NCBI GenBank assembly: GCA_900168235.1
Contig: FUZG01000014.1
Coordinates: 1-59,964, forward strand
Direction of reading: 5' to 3'
DNA from: Lachnospiraceae bacterium
Lineage (GTDB): Bacteria > Bacillota > Clostridia > Lachnospirales > Lachnospiraceae
DNA: 59,964 bases
The notes below the pieces were generated by a model. That model was not told the DNA's origin, ran no database searches, and saw only the letters and a list, made by a program, of their open reading frames with translations. Below are positions 35,663 to 43,525 of the stretch, in pieces (the first letter of the stretch is position 1; every line of letters begins with the position of its first letter). Position numbers and translations under genes: made by a program.

Positions 35663-36028
35663 CTATCTTCTGGTGATCTTACACACAACGTATTCCATCT
35701 CATCACGGAAATAATTCACGATCTCTGTCATTGCAGAGTTAACATCAGAAAGCTCACCTGTGATTATGAGGGTTCCTGTGAACCTGTCTGCAAATCCCAG
35801 ATAAACATTTCCGCTCTTAACCGCAATATCAGATGCGATGACTGCTGATTCCGGAGGTGTCATATTCATGATGCCGATAGCCGAAGAACCATAGTCTATC
35901 TGCGGATTCAGCCCGAGCTTCTGATATATTACAGGTGCAGGACCGCCCATTATATGCGCAAAGGTTATCTCCTTTCCGGCAACGGTCTCCTGTACTATTC
36001 TTATCTGTTCCCCGTGTTCATTAGACAT
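35663..36028 (-). CDS. eutS: BMC-domain shell protein, EutS/PduU type
   Basis: A 121-residue EutS/PduU-type shell protein (EutS is about 111). ITFAHIMGGP, GIMNMTPPESAVIASDIAVKSG (two pieces) and FADRFTGTLIITG are plain. It is the first gene of the eutS-bmc-eutP operon, with GAGAGG before ATG. No enzyme, vertex protein or other shell gene follows within the window. Confidence 0.92.
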   Translation of the reverse strand: MSNEHGEQIRIVQETVAGKEITFAHIMGGPAPVIYQKLGLNPQIDYGSSAIGIMNMTPPESAVIASDIAVKSGNVYLGFADRFTGTLIITGELSDVNSAMTEIVNYFRDEMEYVVCKITRR

Positions 36029-36152
36029 AGAAATACCTCTCTTCCGCTTTCTATTCTAACACAACAGGCATAAACCGTCATCTTTATTTTACTAAAATCA
36101 CACAATCTCACATTAATTATTGTGAATCAATCAACTGTCAACAACATTACAT

Positions 36153-36184
36153 AAAAAGAGCAGGAGAAATACTTCCTCCTGCCC
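36153..36184 (-). terminator. Rho-independent terminator of the coiled-coil operon
   Basis: GCAGGAG..CTCCTGC with a 9-nt loop is followed on the minus strand by TCTTTTTAT, just behind the stop codon at 36192. Confidence 0.9.
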
Positions 36185-36191
36185 GTAAAGA

Positions 36192-37202
36192 TCATCTTTC
36201 TATCAGTTTTTCCAGCGGTTCCGGATCATATTCAAAATGATACCTGTCCGCAAGCTTATGCTTCAATGATCTGCATGTGTCCTGGACAACATTATAATTG
36301 CCCATTTCATTCTCATATGAAGACTGTCTGATCCTCGTATAGCGATGTTCAACCTTTATGATCTGTTCATCCATCTGCTCACGATACAGAACACAAAGTT
36401 CATCTATCGCAGCCCGACGTTCATCCACGTTTTTTACCGAATCCGCCGTATGTGTTTTCCACCAGTCAAGCGGAACCATGATGAAATTTCCCGGCTGAAC
36501 AGGTCTGCACTCAAATGCATGATCACGAATGTAACGGGGAACACCTTCTTCTCCAAATTCACTCACAATGCACTTTTTCAGAGAAATCGAGTACTGCCTG
36601 ATCATAAAATCAAGAAAAGATTTTCGAAGATCCTCGTATTCCGTTTTAAGTGACTTAAGCCAGGATGCAGGATCGTCTATATTCTCGGTATTCTCTGCGT
36701 ATGCCCGCTCTTTAAGCGCAGACATCATTTCATCAAATTTACTATAAAGAAGCCGGACCTCCGACTCCACATTTTTCATAATTACAGCATTACGTTCATT
36801 GAGCAGCTGAGTCTTCTCAATACACTTTTCCATGATCTCGCAGATCTGCTCAGCATAGAACTCCAGACGTTCTTTGCCATCCTCGATCATTTCATCAAGT
36901 GAGCCTTCCATTTTAGGAAAAGATTTGTCTTTTTCACGCACAGATCCGTCAGAAAGCTCTTTGCAGATAAGGTCATGGATTGCATCGACATTCTCCATGA
37001 GTTCCTTCTGGATCCTTCCGTTTCCCATGGCATGAATGTCTACAGCACTGTTTCTGGCAAATATCTCAACACGCTTAAGCTCTCTTCTATAAAATGTTCT
37101 GAACTGAAGCTTTTCCACACCCTCCAGCATCAGATATATCTCTGAGGCTCTGTCGGAGAGAAAATCTATCTCATCCGATGCAGAGGAAAGAACGGCGCTC
37201 AT
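36192..37202 (-). CDS. Coiled-coil protein, second gene of a coupled pair
   Basis: A 336-residue, soluble, mostly helical protein with long charged heptad-like stretches (about 100-200) and a compact C-terminal part containing FIMVPLDWWKTH. I recognise no family. The ATG overlaps the TGA of the upstream gene (ATGA), so the two are translationally coupled and likely to interact. The start at 37202 is preferred over a longer frame to 37250 because AAGGTGTGG precedes it. Function unknown; a membrane-tethered scaffold formed with its partner is possible. Confidence 0.75.
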   Translation of the reverse strand: MSAVLSSASDEIDFLSDRASEIYLMLEGVEKLQFRTFYRRELKRVEIFARNSAVDIHAMGNGRIQKELMENVDAIHDLICKELSDGSVREKDKSFPKMEGSLDEMIEDGKERLEFYAEQICEIMEKCIEKTQLLNERNAVIMKNVESEVRLLYSKFDEMMSALKERAYAENTENIDDPASWLKSLKTEYEDLRKSFLDFMIRQYSISLKKCIVSEFGEEGVPRYIRDHAFECRPVQPGNFIMVPLDWWKTHTADSVKNVDERRAAIDELCVLYREQMDEQIIKVEHRYTRIRQSSYENEMGNYNVVQDTCRSLKHKLADRYHFEYDPEPLEKLIER

Positions 37203-37804
37203 TTCCACACCTTCTTTGCAAAAACAGCCATGATCGCTGCGATCACGCATTTAACAGCGATAAGTATCACTCCGTCAGACGGAATGATGCCCATAAGGAC
37301 AACTGTCGCAAAAATGATAACACTCATCCAGCCGATATTTGATTTCTGACGTTTTATCTCTTCAACAACTGCAGCATTGTCGCCTGCCTGTTTTGTAATG
37401 AGCTCTGAAAGCTTCTTCGTCTCTTCAAGCAGCTCTTTTCTGAAATTACCCTCTGATTCAATGATCCTTGAACCAAATTCCTTTATCTCCTCAGTTTCAG
37501 CCTTGATGGAGATACCATTAGTAAGGATCTTCTCATGAATCTCACCAGATTTTTCCTGTGTTTCATCGAGCAGCTTATAAAGCTTCTCCATTGAGTCAGA
37601 AAGAGCTTCCTCTTTTTTGCTCACTTCTGAGATAAGATCATTCGAAAGATTTATCTCTTTTATCTTTTCTTCTATAGTCTGTGAACTTTGACTGATATCA
37701 TCACGTATTTTAGACAGATCATCGAGAAAGATATTTTTACTAACTTTATCGATAGTCTCAGACATGAAATCTCTAAATTCGTCTTTAAGACTCTTTCGTT
37801 CCAT
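37199..37804 (-). CDS. Coiled-coil membrane-anchored protein
   Basis: A 201-residue protein: almost wholly helical, highly charged residues 1-155, then two hydrophobic segments at the C-terminus (about 158-175 and 178-195) ending KKVWK. The topology suggests a cytoplasmic coiled coil anchored by a C-terminal hairpin. It is the first gene of the pair with 36192-37202. A GGGGGA ribosome binding site precedes the ATG. Family unknown. Confidence 0.78.
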   Translation of the reverse strand: MERKSLKDEFRDFMSETIDKVSKNIFLDDLSKIRDDISQSSQTIEEKIKEINLSNDLISEVSKKEEALSDSMEKLYKLLDETQEKSGEIHEKILTNGISIKAETEEIKEFGSRIIESEGNFRKELLEETKKLSELITKQAGDNAAVVEEIKRQKSNIGWMSVIIFATVVLMGIIPSDGVILIAVKCVIAAIMAVFAKKVWK

Positions 37805-37882
37805 TGGAATAGTCCCCCTGAAAAATATTAATACCCAAACTTATTTTATCGGCTTTCCTCCCTTTATTCAATAGGCTAATTT

Positions 37883-37922
37883 TTAAGGGACACTGCTTTT
37901 ACACAAAGCAATAGTCCCTTAA
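37883..37922 (-). terminator. Terminator-like hairpin behind the DUF6465-like gene
   Basis: TTAAGGGAC(T)..GTCCCTTAA with an inner TGCTTT/AAAGCA stem is followed by AAAAATT on the minus strand. It lies about 15 bp behind the stop codon at 37937. Confidence 0.75.
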
Positions 37923-37936
37923 ATTTCATTTGATGA

Positions 37937-38263
37937 TCAGAACATTAAAATGCTTCCGTTTTCCTCACCGTTGATAACATAGTATGCTCTGTCCTCTGCG
38001 GGCTTCAGGTAAATGCTGAGTGACTTTACAGCATCCTTATCATGACCTGTTGCTTCCCATGCATCATATATTCTCTGAAGCAGAACTTCCTGTGTTACTG
38101 TCTTTCCTTCAAACTGGAGCTCAGCCTCGATCTTTACCTGCTTCTTTGCAGTTGTTGTCTTCTTCGCTTCCGGCTTCTTTGCCGGTGCCTTTTTCTCTGC
38201 GGCAGGCTTAACTGCTGCCTTTGTCTCTGTCTTTGCTTCTGCCTTTACTGCCCTAGGTGCCAT
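37937..38263 (-). CDS. DUF6465-like protein with Lys/Ala-rich tail
   Basis: A 108-residue protein. Residues 1-45 are a basic Lys/Ala/Pro tail (KPAAEKKAPAKK, KKTTTAKK) like a histone H1 tail. The rest is a small domain with EAELQFEGKTVTQEVLL, RIYDAWEATGHD and a strand pair ending GSILMF. The pattern fits the DUF6465 family of Lachnospiraceae and relatives, of unknown role; the tail would suit nucleic-acid contact. The start is fixed by GAGGAGAG before ATG 38263. Confidence 0.78.
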   Translation of the reverse strand: MAPRAVKAEAKTETKAAVKPAAEKKAPAKKPEAKKTTTAKKQVKIEAELQFEGKTVTQEVLLQRIYDAWEATGHDKDAVKSLSIYLKPAEDRAYYVINGEENGSILMF

Positions 38264-38646
38264 AACTAACTCTCCTCTCAACTTATGATCATCCAAACAA
38301 TTTTTTGTACAGCGATTTCCCCTCATCAGTCAAAATTCCCAAAGGCGAAATTGTATTGTGCATACACAACCATTTATTAACCTTCGTTTTATGACATTAA
38401 CATAATAATACACAATTTTTTGCATTTTTTCCATGCTTAAATCAAAATTATGCACATATATTATGTATCCCAAACAACAGTGTTGTATAAAATCATACTC
38501 ATTTCGACACAAGATCATATTTTGTCTAATATCGTCATTTTTGTAATTGCCATAAAGTCCATGATTGTCTATCATGAAATTGTAATTGAAAGAGTAAAAG
38601 GGTTTTTTCATCTTTTATAAATATTATATCGGGGAGCACTTTTTCT
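38264..38646. other. Divergent intergenic region, AT-rich
   Basis: This 383-bp stretch separates the divergent DUF6465-like and HPr-like genes. It is AT-rich with a TTGTG-CATA-CACAA inverted repeat near 38355-38369 and no open frame that I can support. It must hold both promoters; the 38647 gene has GGGGAG before its ATG. Confidence 0.6.
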
Positions 38647-38892
38647 ATGACAGATATTCCAATCTACTTAAACAGCAAAGACCAAATTGAAGATTTTTTA
38701 AGGATCAACTCTATGTCTGATTGTCAGATCGATGTAAACAACGGCAGGACCTATGCCGACGGCAAGTCCATGATCGGACTGCTTTCGCTCGGTCTTTTCC
38801 GTCCGCTTCAGGTTTCACTGATCGGCGAAGAAGACAAAGTCAAAAAATTGTTTAACGCCTATAAACAGCATAATCTGACTGTGCCCAATTAA
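38647..38892 (+). CDS. HPr-like protein lacking the phospho-histidine
   Basis: An 81-residue protein with HPr-fold features: DVNNGRTYADGKSMIGLLSLGL matches (in two pieces) the strand and helix around HPr Ser46, followed by a PLQVSLIGEEDKVKKLF strand-helix. The N-terminal His15 loop is absent; the only histidine is near the C-terminus. The DGKS serine is kept. It is a paralogue of the gene at 8402-8638. It has its own terminator and a repeat copy behind it. Confidence 0.8.
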   Translation: MTDIPIYLNSKDQIEDFLRINSMSDCQIDVNNGRTYADGKSMIGLLSLGLFRPLQVSLIGEEDKVKKLFNAYKQHNLTVPN

Positions 38893-38926
38893 TATATCAG
38901 ATATGCTGTTCATGATCCTTTCTCAG

Positions 38927-38964
38927 GAAGCAGCGATGTGTAAAAGCATCGCTGCTTCTTTTTT
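38927..38964 (+). terminator. Rho-independent terminator
   Basis: GAAGCAGCGATG / CATCGCTGCTTC forms a perfect 12-bp stem with an 8-nt loop, followed by TTTTTT. It ends the HPr-like gene at 38892. Confidence 0.93.
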
Positions 38965-38970
38965 GTTGTG

Positions 38971-39108
38971 CGGAGCACTTAGCGAGGTATTTTCGAGCTT
39001 ATGGCTGAAATAGCAAATCTATTGATTTGCGTGATTGAAGCTATGCAGAGCTGTGCGTGCCATGCAAATTCACTTGGCGAGGTTTTATCGAGCCTAGTGA
39101 TATTTGTT
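38971..39108 (+). repeat. Terminator-associated repeat, copy 4 (full length)
   Basis: A full 138-bp copy, inverted relative to the others in the window but, like them, starting with CGGAGCACTTAGCGAGG directly behind a terminator, here of a plus-strand gene. It is somewhat diverged at its far end (CCTAGTGATATTTGTT). Confidence 0.9.
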
Positions 39109-39121
39109 TCAAAAATTACTG

Positions 39122-39173
39122 TTGACATACTTCGTCAGTCGTAGTACATTTACCTCGACAGTCGTAGTACGAC
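39122..39173 (+). promoter_or_regulatory. Promoter and tandem PadR-type operator
   Basis: A -35 TTGACA (39122-39127) and -10 TACATT (39145-39150) are 17 bp apart. CAGTCGTAGTAC occurs twice (39136-39147 and 39159-39170, 23 bp apart). The second is part of the near-perfect palindrome GTCGTAGTACGAC (39161-39173). The sites cover the -10 and the start of transcription, so autorepression by the PadR protein is likely. Confidence 0.7.
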
Positions 39174-39241
39174 AATCGTTGCAACGTCAAATGATGTAAA
39201 ATTTTTTATCCAATCTCTGAAAGAAGGGAGGGCTGAAATGA

Positions 39242-39571
39242 ATGGTCGAAATAAGCAGTGATATCATCCGTGGTTACAACGACACCATAATCCTTTATCT
39301 TCTGTCGGAAGCACCTTCGTACGGATACGAGATATCAAAAAAGATACGGGCGCTCAGCGAAGATAAATATATGATCAAAGAAACTACATTGTATTCCGCC
39401 TTTAACCGAATGGAGAAAAACGGTTATATCGAGTCATACAGTGAGATCGCAGAAAACGGAAAGAAACGGACATATTACCGTATCACCGGCGCAGGAACAC
39501 AGTATTATCGTGAAAAATGCGAAGAATGGACGCTCACAAAGGATGTTATAGAGAGATTTATCAAGCGATAA
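39242..39571 (+). CDS. PadR-family transcriptional regulator
   Basis: A 109-residue winged-helix protein: LYLLSEAPSYGYEISKKI, then TLYSAFNRMEKNGYIES and KKRTYYRITGAG, the hallmarks of PadR repressors. It is the first gene of an operon with a permease-prefix-domain membrane protein and a DUF4097 protein, a common arrangement in cell-envelope stress responses of Firmicutes. The ATG at 39242 is used, with GGAGG about 10 bp upstream. Confidence 0.93.
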   Translation: MVEISSDIIRGYNDTIILYLLSEAPSYGYEISKKIRALSEDKYMIKETTLYSAFNRMEKNGYIESYSEIAENGKKRTYYRITGAGTQYYREKCEEWTLTKDVIERFIKR

Positions 39572-39583
39572 GGAGAGACCAAT

Positions 39584-40579
39584 ATGGAAGCTTTAAGAAG
39601 CTATCTTGAAAATATGTTTGCTAATCTTCCAAATACACCTGAAGTACAGCGGGCAAAATCAGAGCTGTTCCAGATGATGGAAGACAAGTACACTTCTCTT
39701 ATTGAAGAGGGGAAAAAAGAAAACGAAGCTGTGGGTATCGTGATTTCCGAATTTGGAAACTTAAGTGAGATCGCCGACACCTTAGGAATACAAAATTTTG
39801 TCGGTCAGTCATTTAATGTGAACCGCCGCCGTGTATCACACGAAGAAGCTCACCAGTATGTTCTGGACCGCAGCCGCCACTCATTCATGATCGGACTTGG
39901 CGTACTCTTATGTATCCTGAGTCCCATTACAGCCATGATCTCAGATGTGATCGCGCCCGGAAATCTCGGTGATGTGATCGGCATCTCCACTTTCTTTGGT
40001 CTGATCGCAGCCGCGATAGCTATATTTATCTACTCCGGTTCAAAGATGAAGATGTGGGATTTCTTAAAAAAGGTGCCCTGCAGTATCGACTATCAGACAG
40101 CAGATGAGCTCTACAAAGAGCAGAAACTGAATCAGTCAACAAAAACCGCGCACCTTATCATCGGTATCCTGCTCTGCATGCTGTGGCTCATCCCCATGGC
40201 GATACTCGATGTACTTCCTGCCGGATCATTTATAACAGAAGCTCTTGCACCATCCATCATGTTTATCATGGTAGGCATAGGCGTGATGCTCATAATCTTT
40301 TCATCAGGAAAGGATTCCGCTTATACTACGCTCCTCAGCCTGAACGACAAGAACACTGTTTCCGGCAACTATGAGAGCACCGGTTCCGGTTCAGTCACAT
40401 ATTCTAATGAAACTGTTGCCACGATAATGTCTGTATACTGGCCTACTGTTCGATGCATTTATCTTATCTGGAGTTTCCTTACATTCGACTGGTACAAGAC
40501 ATGGATAATCTGGCCTTTAGCTATCATCATCCATAAGGTCATCAAAGCAAATTACAGCATGGAGGCAAAAAAGATATGA
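39584..40579 (+). CDS. Membrane protein with permease-prefix (HAAS-like) domain
   Basis: A 331-residue protein. The N-terminal 75 residues (LRSYLENMFANLP, then SEFGNLSEIADTLG) form the cytosolic helical prefix domain often found with PadR regulators. Five or six membrane segments follow, grouped at about 98-150, 185-245 and 285-320. It is likely to be a membrane sensor or partner of the DUF4097 protein. It is joined to the downstream gene by an ATGA overlap. Confidence 0.85.
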   Translation: MEALRSYLENMFANLPNTPEVQRAKSELFQMMEDKYTSLIEEGKKENEAVGIVISEFGNLSEIADTLGIQNFVGQSFNVNRRRVSHEEAHQYVLDRSRHSFMIGLGVLLCILSPITAMISDVIAPGNLGDVIGISTFFGLIAAAIAIFIYSGSKMKMWDFLKKVPCSIDYQTADELYKEQKLNQSTKTAHLIIGILLCMLWLIPMAILDVLPAGSFITEALAPSIMFIMVGIGVMLIIFSSGKDSAYTTLLSLNDKNTVSGNYESTGSGSVTYSNETVATIMSVYWPTVRCIYLIWSFLTFDWYKTWIIWPLAIIIHKVIKANYSMEAKKI

Positions 40580-41337
40580 AAAAAATGTATTTAACTATTT
40601 TAACCATAGTGACAGTTTTTTGTATCATCTTCGGCACGGTTTACCATCTCGGAACATTTTTCGGAAGATTCACTACACTGAATATACCTTTCCTTAAAAT
40701 CGGAAACGTAAAAACAACTTCTTTTGAGAAGAAATACCAGGGCGTAAAATCTGCGGAACTGGATGTAAACTGCCTGAACGTAACTGTAGATGCTTATAAC
40801 GGCGATGAAGTGATAATCTCCTACAGCGGGCGCGAACTTTACCAGCCTGTCATCGACTTCAAAAACGGCTCATTAACTATAGGCCAGCCAAAAGTTAAAG
40901 ATCACAAGATTTCAAGTGTTGAATCAAATCTCAACATTTCTCTTCCGGCAGATGTGAAGCTAAGCCACGTAGATATCACTGCCGACATGGGAAACCTTGA
41001 TCTTTCAAATATAACCGCAGATTCCATGAATCTCTCTGCTGATATGGGCAGCATCAACTGCACCGGTGCATCAGCAGATAAAATGGACATCGACACAGAT
41101 ATGGGGAGCGCAAACCTTAAAGATCTGAGTTTCACTGACCTGAGCGTTTCTGTTGATATGGGTTCTGTCGAACTTAATTCAAGAGAATCACTTGCAGACT
41201 ACAGCTTTTCCTGCACAGCAAGCATGGGCGCCATTACGGTTAATGATGAAGACTACAGCGGTGATTACAAAAGATCCGGAAACGCCGGAACCATCACTAT
41301 AGATGCAGACATGGGAAGTGTAGCTATAAACTACTAA
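40576..41337 (+). CDS. DUF4097 beta-solenoid surface protein
   Basis: A 253-residue protein with an N-terminal signal or anchor (about 5-25) followed by strand-rich repeats in which DMG recurs (ITADMGNLDL, LSADMGSINC, IDTDMGSANL, VSVDMGSVEL, IDADMGSVAI), forming the right-handed beta structure of DUF4097 proteins. Related proteins with PadR regulators respond to cell-envelope damage (LiaX/YvlB-like). The start overlaps the upstream gene (ATGA). A terminator follows. Confidence 0.88.
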   Translation: MKKMYLTILTIVTVFCIIFGTVYHLGTFFGRFTTLNIPFLKIGNVKTTSFEKKYQGVKSAELDVNCLNVTVDAYNGDEVIISYSGRELYQPVIDFKNGSLTIGQPKVKDHKISSVESNLNISLPADVKLSHVDITADMGNLDLSNITADSMNLSADMGSINCTGASADKMDIDTDMGSANLKDLSFTDLSVSVDMGSVELNSRESLADYSFSCTASMGAITVNDEDYSGDYKRSGNAGTITIDADMGSVAINY

Positions 41338-41388
41338 AACAAGTTATTGCAAAGCTTGAAAAAAGTGCCAAATAATCTGTATAGTTGA

Positions 41389-41428
41389 AATTGCCCCGAA
41401 GTGTATAAAACCTTCGGGGCAATTTTTT
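41389..41428. terminator. Bidirectional terminator
   Basis: AATTGCCCCGAAG / CTTCGGGGCAATT with a 10-nt loop, TTTTTT on the plus strand and a weaker tract on the minus. It separates the convergent DUF4097 and fructokinase genes. Confidence 0.9.
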
Positions 41429-41472
41429 GTTCAAAATATTTTTATGATGTAAAGGTCAAAAGTCCTTTTTCC

Positions 41473-42426
41473 TTACTTATGATTTTTCTCTCTGAATTCC
41501 TCGATAGTCTTTTTTGTAGGCAGTGAAGTGATAGCTCCCTTTTCCTGAACACAGAGGAAACCGCTTATATTGCCATAGTCCAGAGCATCTCTTAGCATTT
41601 CGATATTTATATCACTTGCAGAAACAACGCCAAGAGCTAAAAGTCTTGACAGGAATCCGCCCCAAAATGCATCTCCGGCACCCGTGGTATCTTTAACAAG
41701 CTCACGAACAGAATAACCCTTATCCGCAAAGCTCTCTCCGTTATAGAAACACTTTGCTCCGTCGCCGCCCATGGTCATGATAACTACAGCCACATTATAT
41801 TCTTTCATGACAGCTGCAATATTTTCCTCACCGCCAAGCATATCCACTTCTTCGTCAGATACCTTGAGAAAATCCACGTATTTCAGCAGTTCCTTTACCG
41901 CATCTGCGCATGCCTTTTTATCGTCGTTCCACGCTACATTTCTATAGTTGATATCAAAGCTCACCAGCTTGCCTTTTTCTGACGCACGCTTCAATGCATC
42001 GATAGTAGCCTCTTTTGAAGCAGGAGCAGAAAGTGAGAATGAACCTGCATGGATCATTTTTGCTTTTGCGATCTCTTCATCAGTGATCTCGCTTTTTTCA
42101 AGCATCATATCCGCACCGGGCTTTCTGCCGAAAGTAAAGCTTCTGTCACCATGCTCATCCAGTGAAACAAACGCCAGAGTCGTAATGGCATCCTTGCATC
42201 TCTCGGGATTAAGTACTTCTACTCCCTCATTTTTCAGAGTTTCCTGAAGAAAAACACCGAAATCATCATCTCCGACCTTTGTATACATGCCGGATGTAAT
42301 ACCGTTTCTTACTGCGGAAATAGCTACATTTGCAGGAGCTCCTCCCGCATTCCGTAAATAGCTTCCCGGTTCATTTCCCGGTAAGAAGTCGATAACCATT
42401 TCCCCTATGCAAACAAGTTCTGCCAT
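41473..42426 (-). CDS. scrK: Fructokinase
   Basis: A 317-residue PfkB sugar kinase with GEMVIDFLPG, NAGGAPANVA (27-36), FDINYRNVAW and GAGDAFWGGF (249-258, catalytic D252). It phosphorylates fructose, or a close ketose or gluconate analogue, with ATP. It is monocistronic with a good GAAAGGA ribosome binding site. No sucrose or PTS gene adjoins, so the exact sugar is inferred from the family. Confidence 0.9.
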   Translation of the reverse strand: MAELVCIGEMVIDFLPGNEPGSYLRNAGGAPANVAISAVRNGITSGMYTKVGDDDFGVFLQETLKNEGVEVLNPERCKDAITTLAFVSLDEHGDRSFTFGRKPGADMMLEKSEITDEEIAKAKMIHAGSFSLSAPASKEATIDALKRASEKGKLVSFDINYRNVAWNDDKKACADAVKELLKYVDFLKVSDEEVDMLGGEENIAAVMKEYNVAVVIMTMGGDGAKCFYNGESFADKGYSVRELVKDTTGAGDAFWGGFLSRLLALGVVSASDINIEMLRDALDYGNISGFLCVQEKGAITSLPTKKTIEEFREKNHK

Positions 42427-42637
42427 TATTTTATTTCCTTTCTTCGTTAAAAGTGTTGTATAATCAAAGGTTTTTTCGCCCCTTTGTTATTAAAGTATCA
42501 CAAACGGATTATGATGTCAGATTTTAATAATATATATTTTAATTGTCAATTAATTCTTTTCTCATGTAATTGCCGGCGACAGCCACCACCCTAGACATTT
42601 TCTCACGCTAAAAACGTTTCATTTTTGCAGTCATCAT

Positions 42638-42673
42638 GAAGCGGAGAGTGTTGGAATCAACACTCTCCGCTTC
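42638..42673 (-). terminator. Strong hairpin behind the isomerase gene
   Basis: A perfect 16-bp stem GAAGCGGAGAGTGTTG / CAACACTCTCCGCTTC with only a 4-nt loop lies 19 bp behind the stop codon at 42692. There is no clear U-tract, so it may be a transcript 3' stabiliser rather than a terminator. The rest of 42427-42691 is AT-rich and contains the fructokinase promoter region. Confidence 0.65.
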
Positions 42674-42691
42674 CATCAATTTCAGCCTAGC

Positions 42692-43510
42692 TCAAAGCTG
42701 AAAAGATCCAACTGTCATTTTTCTAAAGGCTATCAGTTCCTCGAGATCGTCCAGGAGACCGTCTCCCAGATCATCAGGATTCTCATATTCAAGCACCCAT
42801 TCTGCTCCCGGAGTCTGCTCTGCGAGGAAATTTAGCAGATTGTCATAGTCGATAGTTCCGTCATGGATGCGGTTATGGGTATCATGCTTTCCATCATTAT
42901 TATGCAGGTGATATGCCCATATCTGATCTTTCAGATCCTCCACGAGCTTCGTGATATTCCATCCGTTTGCATGTGCGTGCCCGATATCCACCAGCACATC
43001 CATATCGTACTCTTTTACGATAAGTGTAAATTCATCCTGATCGAGGAGCATAGTCCCCTCATCGATCGTACCTGAATTCTCTACATATACCCTGCATCCT
43101 GACTTTCCAAAAAGGTCCACTATTTCCTGATACGCTTCAAGCGCGTTAAAAAGCATATCATCCTTTTTGGCAGGATCTACGACACAATTATTAAAGCGCA
43201 TTACATAGTGATCGCTGTGAGTCATCTTGCAGAAACGCTTGATAGTTTGCAGCTGTTTCATGCTTTCTTCGTACTCAGGGGTGCCCTTTGCCGCTGAATA
43301 CTCAGCAAGTCTGACCGGACAATGCCAGCTAATCTGATGATGCAGTATTTCAGGAAGAATGTCCACTATTTTTTTTTCGAAATCCCTGTCATCAAAAGAC
43401 GCCATGATCTCAAATCCCACATCCGTGCCATATACTTTTCCAATCTCTGCAAGTTTATTTATCTGTCCAGGTCCAAACGGACATGTATTAACGTGTACTG
43501 TTGAATTCAT
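42692..43510 (-). CDS. Xylose-isomerase-like TIM barrel (sugar phosphate isomerase/epimerase)
   Basis: A 272-residue barrel of the AP_endonuc_2 family. Metal ligands are visible as VENSG (E144), DIGHAHANG (D175, H178), YHLHNNDG (H201/H203) and LEYENP (E241). Members isomerise or epimerise free or phosphorylated sugars or polyols, or act on inositol derivatives. It has no partner genes that reveal the substrate: upstream lies a diguanylate cyclase 15 bp away in the same direction. Confidence 0.85.
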   Translation of the reverse strand: MNSTVHVNTCPFGPGQINKLAEIGKVYGTDVGFEIMASFDDRDFEKKIVDILPEILHHQISWHCPVRLAEYSAAKGTPEYEESMKQLQTIKRFCKMTHSDHYVMRFNNCVVDPAKKDDMLFNALEAYQEIVDLFGKSGCRVYVENSGTIDEGTMLLDQDEFTLIVKEYDMDVLVDIGHAHANGWNITKLVEDLKDQIWAYHLHNNDGKHDTHNRIHDGTIDYDNLLNFLAEQTPGAEWVLEYENPDDLGDGLLDDLEELIAFRKMTVGSFQL

Positions 43511-43525
43511 GCTTTCCCCTCCGGT

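Noticed and set aside
41338-41388. Possible seventh copy of the dispersed repeat behind the DUF4097 gene
   Set aside because: Only AACAAGTTA and a loose GCTTGAAAAAAGTGC resemble it, the orientation and position before the terminator are wrong, and the diagnostic TAAGTGCTCCG end is missing.
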